The notes under the pieces: model-generated
What the model was told of the DNA's origin: nothing
The model's database searches: none
Seen by the model: the letters and a program-made list of their open reading frames with translations, nothing else
Assembly: GCA_003152595.1 (NCBI GenBank)
Contig: PMAM01000064.1
Coordinates: forward strand, 1 to 10,933
Reading direction: 5' to 3'
Origin: Acidobacterium sp.
GTDB taxonomy: Bacteria; Acidobacteriota; Terriglobia; Terriglobales; Acidobacteriaceae
DNA: 10,933 nt
Part shown: piece after piece, positions 1 through 6,856 of the stretch
Layout: each line of letters starts with the position of its first letter
Numbering within the stretch: position 1 is the first letter of the stretch
Translations under genes and position numbers: made by a program

Positions 1-70
1 ATCACGCGGTCAGAGTACTAGTGGCATGTCGCAGAGTAAACGCTACTAACTGAGATGGGTCAATATCAGT

Positions 71-160
71 GTGGCTATTTCCACTGAGTTGATCCTCAAC
101 GCTTCCCAACAAGACGAACTGGTCGCGATTTCTCAGTCGCGTTCGCTGCCAGCCGGAATG
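71..160 (+). pseudogene. Remnant of an IS630-type transposase N-terminus
   Basis: The frame opening with GTG at 71 encodes about 30 residues containing ILNASQQDELVAISQSRSLP. This resembles the start of the helix-turn-helix region of IS630-superfamily transposases, where a phrase like SRSLPAG is normally followed by an (F/R)RA(R/K)(L/I)IL..AEG helix. Here the similarity stops abruptly after AGM (about 160) and the frame continues into Pro/Gly-rich sequence with no family resemblance. No DDE catalytic domain is present and there is no convincing ribosome binding site. I read it as a decayed fragment of an insertion element rather than a working gene. Recognition is from memory of the family and covers a short segment only, so a chance match is possible. 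Confidence 0.4.
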
Positions 161-442
161 GAAGGAGGCATGCCGGAACCAGCCACACCCAATCCCGGGC
201 GACGGCCAGGTTCACCCCACAGCAAGAAGCTAGAGCCTCCGCCATCGAATGTTCAACCCATTTGCCACTTCGCCGCAGCCGAAAGTACCGTCCCGGCCGA
301 ATCATGATGCCATTTCGGGAATGCCGCACCCCTTCCGCAAGCCATTCTGCCGTCCCCCGCCTCCCCGTCCATTCTTGTCAAGTTTCCACCACTTATCCAA
401 AGTAACTTTCGTTGAAGGAACGCGACTTACAAGCCAAAGCAT
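161..442. other. Gene-free stretch downstream of the IS remnant
   Basis: I see no supportable gene here. Short open frames on both strands have unnatural composition (Pro/Arg/Ser-rich) and no ribosome binding sites. The sequence changes from GC-rich (161-360) to more balanced composition (from about 375), which may mark the end of decayed mobile DNA and the start of the regulatory region of the gene at 583. Confidence 0.5.
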
Positions 443-472
443 TTGGCAGACTTACTCCCCCAACCTGATATT
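443..472 (+). promoter_or_regulatory. Candidate sigma70-type promoter for the gene at 583
   Basis: TTGGCA (443-448) matches five of six bases of the -35 consensus. An 18-base spacer later lies GATATT (467-472), matching four of six bases of TATAAT. Transcription would begin near 479-481, only about 15 bases before a terminator-like hairpin. The match is moderate and rests on consensus only. Confidence 0.3.
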
Positions 473-493
473 CTGAACTTAAGATAGAAAAAG

Positions 494-527
494 AAAAAAG
501 CCTCGCCTTCCTGGCGGGGCTTTTTCT
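494..527 (+). terminator. Strong terminator-like hairpin in the leader of the 583 gene
   Basis: The arm AAAAAAGCCTCGCC (494-507) pairs with GGCGGGGCTTTTT (513-525) across a TTCCT loop, with one G-T wobble in the GC-rich part. The A-tract and T-tract on the two sides would make it work in either direction. No gene upstream on the + strand needs it, so it lies either at the end of something outside or lost from the window, or between promoter and start codon of the 583 gene, where it could act as an attenuator. Confidence 0.65.
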
Positions 528-529
528 AT

Positions 530-556
530 GCCCGCCGCGCGCGGGCTTTCTTTTTC
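530..556 (+). terminator. Second terminator-like hairpin, adjacent to the first
   Basis: GCCCGC (530-535) pairs with GCGGGC (541-546) around a CGCGC loop, followed by TTTCTTTTTC. It starts only three bases after the first hairpin's T-tract and ends about 27 bases before the GTG start. Two such structures in tandem immediately before a coding region are unusual. The stem is short (6 bp), so it is less certain than the first. Confidence 0.45.
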
Positions 557-569
557 TGCGCACAAAGAG

Positions 570-575
570 AAAGGA
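570..575 (+). promoter_or_regulatory. Ribosome binding site for the GTG start at 583
   Basis: AAAGGA lies seven bases before GTG at 583, a good Shine-Dalgarno position. It supports this start and frame over the competing + frame opening at 599, which has no such site. Confidence 0.6.
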
Positions 576-582
576 AAACAAC

Positions 583-1305
583 GTGATCCAAAATCAGATT
601 GCCGAAGAACAAACCACCAGCTCCGGCGGCCTTGCGCCCGCCGATCGCCAGTGCCAGTATCTCCTCGGCAACGGCCGCCACTGCCATAACTGGGCCCTCC
701 GCGGCCACGACCACTGCCACCGCCACCACCGCTACCTCCACTCCCGCCCCGAGCGCCCCATCGACGTCCCCCTCCTCGAGGACCAGGAATCTCTTACCTA
801 CGTCCTCTCCCAAACCATCCAGTCCCTCGCCTGGGGCACCCTGCCCACCGCCAACGGTCACGCCATCCTCGCCGCCTGCCGCCTGGTCCAGAACAGCCTC
901 AACACCCGCCTCGAAACCGCCAAACTCCGCTTCAAAGTCCGTCGCTTCGGCATCCCCGAACACGAGATCTTCGACGAGCCAGTCACGGAGCCCCGTGCCC
1001 GGTGCCCGGAGCCCGATGCGGAGCCCGGTGCCCTGTCCCCGGACCCCGCCCCCACCGCCAACCCCATCAAGGTCCCGCCCAGCAACCTCCGCTTCCGCGA
1101 CCTCAAGAAGGACTGGGACCAAGCCCTCCAGCGCACCGGCAGCGACGCGGGCGACATGTACTTCCCTCGTTACAACGAAACCCGCGATGACTTCAACGCC
1201 GCCCGTGCCACGCCCTTCGAGCACCTCGCCGAGTTGGACCGCGAAGTCGAGCGAGCCCGCGCCCTCGCGAAAGCGCAAGCCGAATCCTGTTCACCAACTT
1301 GCTAA
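583..1305 (+). CDS. Hypothetical protein with N-terminal Cys/His cluster
   Basis: This 240-residue protein starts with GTG and ends with TAA. Residues 24-49 carry a Cys/His-dense segment, C24-x9-C34-x10-C45-x2-H48 with extra His at 42, 44, 46 and 49, which looks like a small zinc-binding knuckle. Next come RPERPIDVPLLED (about 54-66) and a probably helical region of about 67-130 (LSQTIQSLAWGTLP, then AILAACRLVQ). A Pro/Glu-rich linker (about 135-160) coincides with a GC-rich DNA repeat. The C-terminal part contains YFPRYNETRDDFNAA and ends in a charged helix. I recall similar unannotated proteins in Acidobacteriota genomes, sometimes in several copies, but no function. Third codon positions are strongly C-biased. 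Overlapping frames on both strands are open too; this frame is preferred for its ribosome binding site and balanced composition. A nucleic-acid-binding role is only a guess. Confidence 0.8.
   Translation: MIQNQIAEEQTTSSGGLAPADRQCQYLLGNGRHCHNWALRGHDHCHRHHRYLHSRPERPIDVPLLEDQESLTYVLSQTIQSLAWGTLPTANGHAILAACRLVQNSLNTRLETAKLRFKVRRFGIPEHEIFDEPVTEPRARCPEPDAEPGALSPDPAPTANPIKVPPSNLRFRDLKKDWDQALQRTGSDAGDMYFPRYNETRDDFNAARATPFEHLAELDREVERARALAKAQAESCSPTC
986..1045. repeat. GC-rich imperfect repeat within the 583 gene
   Basis: The segment is built from alternating CGGAGCCC (986-993, and again around 1019-1026) and GTGCCCGG-type units. It includes GTGCCCGGTGCCC at 995-1007 and GCCCGGTGCCC at 1023-1033. The 13-base core at 995-1007 recurs exactly inside mnmG at 3074-3086. 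In this gene it encodes a Pro/Glu/Ala-rich linker and keeps the frame open. Confidence 0.55.
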
Positions 1306-1498
1306 CACCAGGGGGGTCCAACAAGGTTCCCCTGTCTCGGAATCAACAACTTCCCGAGGGGTTCACCCCCTGAAATTGCTTTTCGAACGAAGGGGACCAC
1401 AAGCAAACGCTAAAAACTAAGAGCGAACAGCTCCCATCTCCGGCCAGGAACTAACCTCTGACACCTCACGCACGACACGTGTGTCCGCTCACTGGACC
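1306..1498. other. Intergenic region between convergent genes
   Basis: The stretch separates the ends of the 583 gene (+) and mnmG (-). A possible hairpin pairs CTCGG (1336-1340) with CCGAG (1354-1358), extended by CCC/GGG after a small bulge. GGGG-TTCA-CCCC (1358-1369) is an alternative fold. Neither is followed by a T-tract, so no confident terminator can be called for either gene. No gene seen. Confidence 0.4.
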
Positions 1499-3478
1499 TC
1501 AGCCAACCGCCTCTTCGCTGACTGCCGATCGCTGAACGCCGCCCCTCGCCCGCCTGCCCTGGATCTCGATGTACACGTTCACCAGGCTCAGCGCCGCCGG
1601 CGTCACGCCCGGGATGCGGCTCGCCTGCCCCAGCGTCGCCGGACGCACGCGCGTCAGCTTCTCCTGCATCTCGCGCGACAGTCCGCTCACCTGCGTGTAG
1701 TCGAACCACTCCGGAATCCCGCGCTCTTCGGCCTTCTTCAGCTTCTCAATCGCCTTCTTCTGCTGGTCGAGATAGCCCGCGTACTTGATCTCTGTCTCCA
1801 CCGTCTTCAGGTCGTTATGCGCGCGTGCGCCCAGATGCCCATCCGCTCTCGCCTCCAGCCATGGCGCGAACACCGGATCGACGAGCCGCTCCCGCAGCGT
1901 TGGCCAGATCGTCTCCATCGAGACCTCCGGCCGCCGCAGCACCTGCGCCCACGTCTGTCCGGCAGGCCAACCATCTTCGGGAGACCCAACAGCTTTGGCG
2001 GTCGATAAGATCTTGTCCAGCGCCACAGCGCGCGCCTGCTTCGACTCGTACTCCACCCAGGCCTCGTCACCAATCAGACCCAAGCGACGCCCATACGGCG
2101 TCAGCCTGCGGTCCGCGTTGTCGATCCGCAGATGCAGCCGGAACTCCGCCCGCGACGTGAACATCCGGTACGGCTCATTCGTCCCCTTCGAGATGAGGTC
2201 GTCGATCAGGATCCCGGTGTACGCCTCCGTGCGGTCGAGCGTGAACGCCGGCTCGCCCTTCACGCTGAGCGCCGCGTTGATCCCCGCCATGATCCCCTGG
2301 CACGCGGCCTCTTCGTACCCCGACGTCCCGTTGATCTGCCCTGCCAGATGCAGCCCGGCGAACTTCTTCACCCGCAGCGCGCGATCCAGCTCCGTCGGAT
2401 CGATCGCGTCGTACTCGATCGCGTACCCCGGCCGCAGCATCTCCGCATTCTCGAGGCCCGGGATCGAACGCACGATCTGCCACTGCACCTCCATCGGCAG
2501 CGACGTCGACATACCGTTCACGTACACCTCGTGCGTATTCAGCCCTTCCGGCTCGAGGAAGAACTGGTGTTGCTCCTTGTCCGGAAACTTCACTACCTTG
2601 TCCTCGATCGACGGACAATACCGCGGCCCGATGCTCGTGATCTGCCCCGAGTACATCGGCGACCGGTGTACGTTCTCGCGAATGATGCGCAGCGTCTCCG
2701 GCGTGGTGTAGGCGATGTGACAGCTCACCTGCCGCTGCGGCAGCGTGCGCGTGCGGAAGCTGAACGGCGTGGGATCCGCGTCGCCGGGCTGTTCGGCGAA
2801 CTTCGACCAGTCGATCGTCCGCCCGTCAAGCCGCGGCGGAGTCCCGGTCTTGAGCCGGCATCCACGCAGCCCCAGTTTCTTGAGCGCCTCACCCAGCAGC
2901 ACCGACGGCGGCTCGCCGCTCCGTCCCGCCGGATAGTTCTCTTCGCCGCAGTGGATCAGCCCGTTCAAAAATGTGCCTGTGGTGATTACAATTGCGCCGG
3001 CGTGGATCACGCGCCCATCGCGCAGCTTCACTCCGGCGACGCGAGGTGGAGCGCCTTCGGAGCCCGGCTCGCGGTGCCCGGTGCCCTCGACGACGAGGTC
3101 GCTCACCTCGGCCTGCTTGATGAACAGCCCCGCCTGCGACTCCAGCACCTCGCGCATCTTCACGCGGTACTGCTGCTTGTCGCACTGCGCGCGCGGCGAC
3201 CACACGGCCGGCCCGCGCGACGTGTTCAGGAGCCGGAACTGGATCCCGACCGCGTCGGCGACCTCGCCCATGATGCCGCCCAGCGCGTCCACCTCGCGCA
3301 CCAGGTGGCCCTTGGCGATCCCGCCGATCGCCGGATTGCAGCTCATCTGCGCGATCAGGTCCAGGTTCAGCGTGAACAGCGCCGTGCGCAGGCCCATGCG
3401 CGCCGCGGCCATCGCCGCCTCGCAGCCGGCATGACCAGCGCCGACCACAACAACGTCATACTGTTCTTTGAAGACCAT
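1499..3478 (-). CDS. mnmG: tRNA uridine-5-carboxymethylaminomethyl modification enzyme MnmG (GidA)
   Basis: This FAD enzyme works with MnmE to install the (carboxymethyl)aminomethyl group on C5 of wobble uridine 34 in certain tRNAs, in the cytoplasm. The N-terminus carries the dinucleotide-binding motif VVVVGAGHAGCEAA. Both family signatures are present: GPRYCPSIEDKVVKF, and AGQINGTSGYEEAACQGIMA. SCNPAIGG and RYCPS hold the two conserved cysteines. From the ATG at 3478 the first is residue 47, as in E. coli, so I chose that start; an in-frame ATG at 3502 would add eight residues and lacks a ribosome binding site. The second is residue 288 versus 277 in E. coli, because of an 11-residue excess that fits the GC-rich insert at 3041-3085. 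The C-terminus runs past the usual end with a tail ending in SAVSEEAVG. The frequent partner rsmG is not downstream. Confidence 0.97.
   Translation of the reverse strand: MVFKEQYDVVVVGAGHAGCEAAMAAARMGLRTALFTLNLDLIAQMSCNPAIGGIAKGHLVREVDALGGIMGEVADAVGIQFRLLNTSRGPAVWSPRAQCDKQQYRVKMREVLESQAGLFIKQAEVSDLVVEGTGHREPGSEGAPPRVAGVKLRDGRVIHAGAIVITTGTFLNGLIHCGEENYPAGRSGEPPSVLLGEALKKLGLRGCRLKTGTPPRLDGRTIDWSKFAEQPGDADPTPFSFRTRTLPQRQVSCHIAYTTPETLRIIRENVHRSPMYSGQITSIGPRYCPSIEDKVVKFPDKEQHQFFLEPEGLNTHEVYVNGMSTSLPMEVQWQIVRSIPGLENAEMLRPGYAIEYDAIDPTELDRALRVKKFAGLHLAGQINGTSGYEEAACQGIMAGINAALSVKGEPAFTLDRTEAYTGILIDDLISKGTNEPYRMFTSRAEFRLHLRIDNADRRLTPYGRRLGLIGDEAWVEYESKQARAVALDKILSTAKAVGSPEDGWPAGQTWAQVLRRPEVSMETIWPTLRERLVDPVFAPWLEARADGHLGARAHNDLKTVETEIKYAGYLDQQKKAIEKLKKAEERGIPEWFDYTQVSGLSREMQEKLTRVRPATLGQASRIPGVTPAALSLVNVYIEIQGRRARGGVQRSAVSEEAVG
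3041..3086. repeat. GC-rich in-frame insert within mnmG
   Basis: Reading mnmG, this segment gives GTGHREPGSEGAPPR between LVVE and VAGVKLRDG, where other MnmG proteins have a short turn. It contains CGGAGCCC (3058-3065) and GTGCCCGGTGCCC (3074-3086), the same two blocks found at 986-1007 in the neighbouring gene. The 11-residue offset of the second conserved cysteine relative to E. coli MnmG independently supports an insertion. Confidence 0.5.
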
Positions 3479-3500
3479 TGGGGACGAGACGTACCCCTTC

Positions 3501-3529
3501 ATTCTACCGGCCGCCCGGTCACCCCAAAA
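3501..3529 (-). promoter_or_regulatory. Candidate mnmG promoter
   Basis: On the minus strand TAGAAT (3506-3501) matches five of six bases of the -10 consensus. A weak -35-like TTTTGG (3529-3524) lies 17 bases upstream, inside the T-tract of the preceding terminator. The -10 overlaps the distal ATG at 3502, so if real it would force translation from 3478 with a leader of about 15-17 bases. The -35 is poor. Confidence 0.3.
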
Positions 3530-3555
3530 GAAACGCGGCAGCCGAAGCTGCCGCG
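3526..3555 (-). terminator. Intrinsic terminator of the receptor gene at 3575-6844
   Basis: On the minus strand a perfect 9-bp stem, CGCGGCAGC/GCTGCCGCG, is closed by a TTCG tetraloop and followed by TTTCTTTT. It starts 20 bases past the receptor's TAG stop and separates that gene from mnmG. Confidence 0.9.
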
Positions 3556-3574
3556 TCCTTCAGTACGGCCAGTC

Positions 3575-6500
3575 CTAGAACTGAAGACGGAGCGCCATCT
3601 GAACCTGCCGGATGTTATAGGCGAAGTTGCTGTTGTCGGTGCTTGTGACGCTCTGGAACGGCATACTGGTATACGGAGTCAGCTGGTTCACGTGATTGGT
3701 GTTGTCCAGGGCTACCGCATACGCGGTCGCGCCCACCCCTGTCACGTTCTGATGGTTCGCCAGGTTGAATGCCTCGGCCAGAAACTCCAGACTGCAGCGC
3801 TCCTTCACCACGAACCGTTTCGACGCGCGCAGATCAACCCCGACCGTGTGCGGCATGTTGAACACGTTGCGATCGACAAAAGGCACACGATTGGCGCCGT
3901 TGGAGCCATTGAACGACCCGGTCGACACCAGGGATCCCTGGGCTGTCCCGCCCGGAACCAGATACAGCTTCGACTGCGATCCACTGATCCCCATGGAATA
4001 AGGCAGGCCGGACTGGAGCTGGAACGCGGGGGTAAGCTCGAAGTCGTTCGCCAGATAGCCCATCGGCCCGTGAACATGCCATGGCGAATCGACCAGGCCG
4101 TACATCATCAGGCGCTCCGGCACATTCTGGTTGGAGTTGCCGTAATCCAGCTTCAGGTTCGCCGGATCCAGCAGCGCATTCGCGCTCGGCGCCGTGTTGT
4201 TGTTCTCTCCGTAGTCCAGCGCGTGCGACCACGTGTAACTCGTGCTGAACGACGCATAGTGCGACATGCGGTGCTGGAACTGCCCCACCAGCGCTTCGTA
4301 GTTCGAGTTCACGCCGCTGAAGGTATCCGTGATCGAGCTGAAATTCGCGTTCGGCCTCTTGCCCAGATATGTGTCCGTGGAGAAGGTGGAGCCATTCGGC
4401 AGTGGACCCTTGCCGCCCGGATCGCTGATCGTGAAGCTGACCTGTGTCGGCGCGGGCAGATTGATATCCACAAACTCCGGCAGCCGCCGTCCCCACGAAC
4501 CCAGCCACGACAGGCCAAACACATCGTTCTTGGTGATCTGCTGCTGAACCGAGAGGTCGGCCTGGTAGATGGCCGGCAGCCGGAAGTTCTTGTCGAAGAA
4601 ATACACCGTCGCGTTGCCGCTCGACCCCTCCAGGCAGGTCCCGTAGTTGCTCGGCGGCACCACCTGTGGGAACTGCGGCGCGCATGCAGCGCCAGGATTG
4701 AACTGCGGGTTGGTCTGGCTCCCCGAGGCTCCCGTCACGATCAGGTTCTGGTAGATGGTGGCGTTGATCGCGCGCGCGAAGAAGAAACCGTACCCGCCGC
4801 GCACCACCGTCGTCCCGTGGCCGAACACGTCATAGGCGAATCCAACGCGCGGCCCAATGTTCCCTTTGTTGTCCGGCATGGTATTGGTCGCCGGCACCAG
4901 CGAGTTGGCCAGCTGCGTATCCGGCATCTTCTCGTACTCCCACCGCACTCCGCCGGTGAGGCTCAGGCGCGGACGAATCTTCCACTCGTCCTGCACGAAC
5001 AGCGAGTAGTCGCCGGTTGTGAAGTCGATGCCCGGCAGTCCGGCGCCCTGATTGAAGTACGTGTAGTGCTCCGCGGTCTTGCCTGGCTGGGGATTCTGCG
5101 AAAGGTACAGATCCGCGAAATAGTTGCCCAGCGGAGTGTTGCCGCTGTAGGTAAAGCCGCCGTACTGGTTGTACAGGTTCGAAATCAGATCGTAAGTGTG
5201 GACGAAGTCTCCGCCGAACTTGATATCGTGGCTGCCGCGAATCCACTCCAGCGTGTCGGCAATCTGATACCGGCGCTCATCCGGCAGCGCCGCGCGGTTC
5301 AGGAACTGCGGCGTTCCGAACTGGAAGAAGCCGCTCAGGTAGACGTTCGCCGGCAGCCCCAGCGAGTTCGTATAGTTCGACGTCTTCACCAGGTTGTTCT
5401 GTTCATAGGTGGTCGGCGTCTGGTTGAACTCGAATTCAAAGTCGCGGCCGTACATGTACCGCACTTCGTTGCTGAACGTCGGCCTGAAGAACGTGTCCAG
5501 CTTGCCCACGATCCAGTTGTCGCGCACATAGTCGTTGCCGAAGCTCGCCGTGCCGTACGCCACCGCGGGGCTGGTTTGAATACCCGCCGGCGACGTCCAG
5601 CGCATCTGGTTCGCTTCCACCGATGCCCGGTTCTTCTCGTTGATCTGCCAGTCGATCTTGGGGAAGTAAATGGTCTGGTCACCCGTGCGCGGAACCTGCC
5701 CCAGCATGGAGGTCATGCCGGCGATGCCGTTCGCATAGTAAGTCGATGCCGCGCTGGTGCTCATTCCCGTCGCCGAGGCCAGCACGGCAATCTGCGACGC
5801 CGCATACGAGCCCGTCGTGCCATAGAAGTTCGCGTTCGCGCTCGTGCCCAGAATCGTCGCCGCCGCAGGGAAGTCGTGATAGAAGCGATCCCCCGCAAGG
5901 AAGAAAAACAGCCTGTCCCGCAGAATCGGGCCGCCCACCGTGAATCCGTATTGCCGGCGCAGATCGGTCGGCTTGAAGGAAACCACGCTGTACGCTCCCG
6001 GACCCGTCTGGACGGGATGCGTCACATACTGGTTCTGCGCCGCCCACGCGCTGTCGCGATCGAAGTAATACACGTCCCCGTGGAACGCATTGGTCCCGCT
6101 CTTCGTCACCGAGTTGACAATGCCGCCCGCCGACCGCCCGTATTCCGACGAGTAGTTCGACGTGTTCACCTGAAATTCCTGAATCGAGTCCTTGATGGTC
6201 GAGTAGCCCGCGCGCGTGCGGCCGCGCTCCTCGGAGAAGTACGCCTGATTGTCATCTGTGCCGTCGACGGTTACGTTATTCAGCAGCGTGCTCGCGCCGC
6301 GGAAACTCAGCAGCCCGTATCCGTTCGAGTCGTTCGTCACGCCCGGCGTCAGCAGCGCAAAGGCCGACCAGCGGTAGTTGTTCTCCGGCAGGCTCTTGAG
6401 CGGCACCTCGTCCACAACTCCCGCGAAGTCGGGCGACGTCGTGTTGATGACTGGAGCCTCGCCGGTCACCTGCACCGTTTGCGCCGCCGTCCCCACTGCC

Positions 6501-6844
6501 ATCTTTCCCTCGACGTCCGTCATCGATCCCACCTGCACCGTCACGTCCGTCGCTTTGTAATCGGCGAAGCCCCGGGCGGCGATCGTCACGCTGTAGACGC
6601 CCGGCTGCAGGTGGATGATCCGGTAATAGCCGGCGCTGTCGGTCGTCGCGGTCTGCTGCGCGTCGGTTGCGATGTCCCGCACCGTCACCGTAGCGCCGGG
6701 TACGACGGCACCACTGGAATCCATGACCGTGCCCCCGATTGCACCATCCACCGCGGTTTGTGCACGCAAAATGGCTGGAGCAAAAAAGACCAGGGGCAGA
6801 CAGGGCAGAAATAAGAGCCCGATTCTGTTACAAATTGTGCGCAT
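3575..6844 (-). CDS. TonB-dependent receptor, Oar-like, with carboxypeptidase-regulatory-like domain
   Basis: This 1089-residue outer-membrane protein has a signal peptide (hydrophobic from about residue 8, likely cleaved after ILRAQ, residue 29). A carboxypeptidase-regulatory/CNA-B-like beta domain spans about 33-112 (GTVMDSSGAVVPGATVTVRD, SAGYYRIIHLQPGVYSV). The plug region (about 120-255) includes FRGASTLLNNVTVDGTDDNQ, SSEYGRSAGGIVNSVTKSGT and NAFHGDVYYFDRD. The barrel fills the rest, with FPKIDW, WSHALDYGENNN, LKLDYGNSNQNVPERL and EAFNLANHQNVTG. The final residue is Phe (MALRLQF), as expected for outer-membrane assembly. Family members take up ligands with energy from TonB-ExbBD. Acidobacteriota carry many, mostly of unknown substrate, and nothing here names one. 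AGGAGAGG supports the start, the stop is TAG, and a strong terminator follows. No TTA, CTA or TCA codon occurs after the signal peptide, leaving a long antisense open frame. Confidence 0.93.
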   Translation of the reverse strand: MRTICNRIGLLFLPCLPLVFFAPAILRAQTAVDGAIGGTVMDSSGAVVPGATVTVRDIATDAQQTATTDSAGYYRIIHLQPGVYSVTIAARGFADYKATDVTVQVGSMTDVEGKMAVGTAAQTVQVTGEAPVINTTSPDFAGVVDEVPLKSLPENNYRWSAFALLTPGVTNDSNGYGLLSFRGASTLLNNVTVDGTDDNQAYFSEERGRTRAGYSTIKDSIQEFQVNTSNYSSEYGRSAGGIVNSVTKSGTNAFHGDVYYFDRDSAWAAQNQYVTHPVQTGPGAYSVVSFKPTDLRRQYGFTVGGPILRDRLFFFLAGDRFYHDFPAAATILGTSANANFYGTTGSYAASQIAVLASATGMSTSAASTYYANGIAGMTSMLGQVPRTGDQTIYFPKIDWQINEKNRASVEANQMRWTSPAGIQTSPAVAYGTASFGNDYVRDNWIVGKLDTFFRPTFSNEVRYMYGRDFEFEFNQTPTTYEQNNLVKTSNYTNSLGLPANVYLSGFFQFGTPQFLNRAALPDERRYQIADTLEWIRGSHDIKFGGDFVHTYDLISNLYNQYGGFTYSGNTPLGNYFADLYLSQNPQPGKTAEHYTYFNQGAGLPGIDFTTGDYSLFVQDEWKIRPRLSLTGGVRWEYEKMPDTQLANSLVPATNTMPDNKGNIGPRVGFAYDVFGHGTTVVRGGYGFFFARAINATIYQNLIVTGASGSQTNPQFNPGAACAPQFPQVVPPSNYGTCLEGSSGNATVYFFDKNFRLPAIYQADLSVQQQITKNDVFGLSWLGSWGRRLPEFVDINLPAPTQVSFTISDPGGKGPLPNGSTFSTDTYLGKRPNANFSSITDTFSGVNSNYEALVGQFQHRMSHYASFSTSYTWSHALDYGENNNTAPSANALLDPANLKLDYGNSNQNVPERLMMYGLVDSPWHVHGPMGYLANDFELTPAFQLQSGLPYSMGISGSQSKLYLVPGGTAQGSLVSTGSFNGSNGANRVPFVDRNVFNMPHTVGVDLRASKRFVVKERCSLEFLAEAFNLANHQNVTGVGATAYAVALDNTNHVNQLTPYTSMPFQSVTSTDNSNFAYNIRQVQMALRLQF

Positions 6845-6848
6845 AGAG

Positions 6849-6856
6849 CCTCTCCT
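6849..6856 (-). promoter_or_regulatory. Ribosome binding site of the receptor at 6844
   Basis: The minus strand reads AGGAGAGG at 6856-6849, with the AGGAG core seven bases before the ATG. It fixes the start at 6844. Confidence 0.8.

Noticed and set aside
526..1278. 250-codon minus strand frame over the 583 gene
   Set aside because: Gly/Val/Ala/Glu-rich low-complexity translation, no ribosome binding site, and it would begin in the repeat-containing coding region.
599..1420. 273-codon + strand frame overlapping the 583 gene
   Set aside because: Ser/Thr/Pro/Ala low-complexity translation typical of a shifted frame in C-rich DNA. The 583 frame has the ribosome binding site and realistic composition.
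2132..6814. Very long + strand open frame taken as a gene
   Set aside because: It is in exact antisense register to mnmG and the receptor, has an Arg/His/Val-rich translation without domains, and no ribosome binding site. The genes on the other strand carry clear family motifs.
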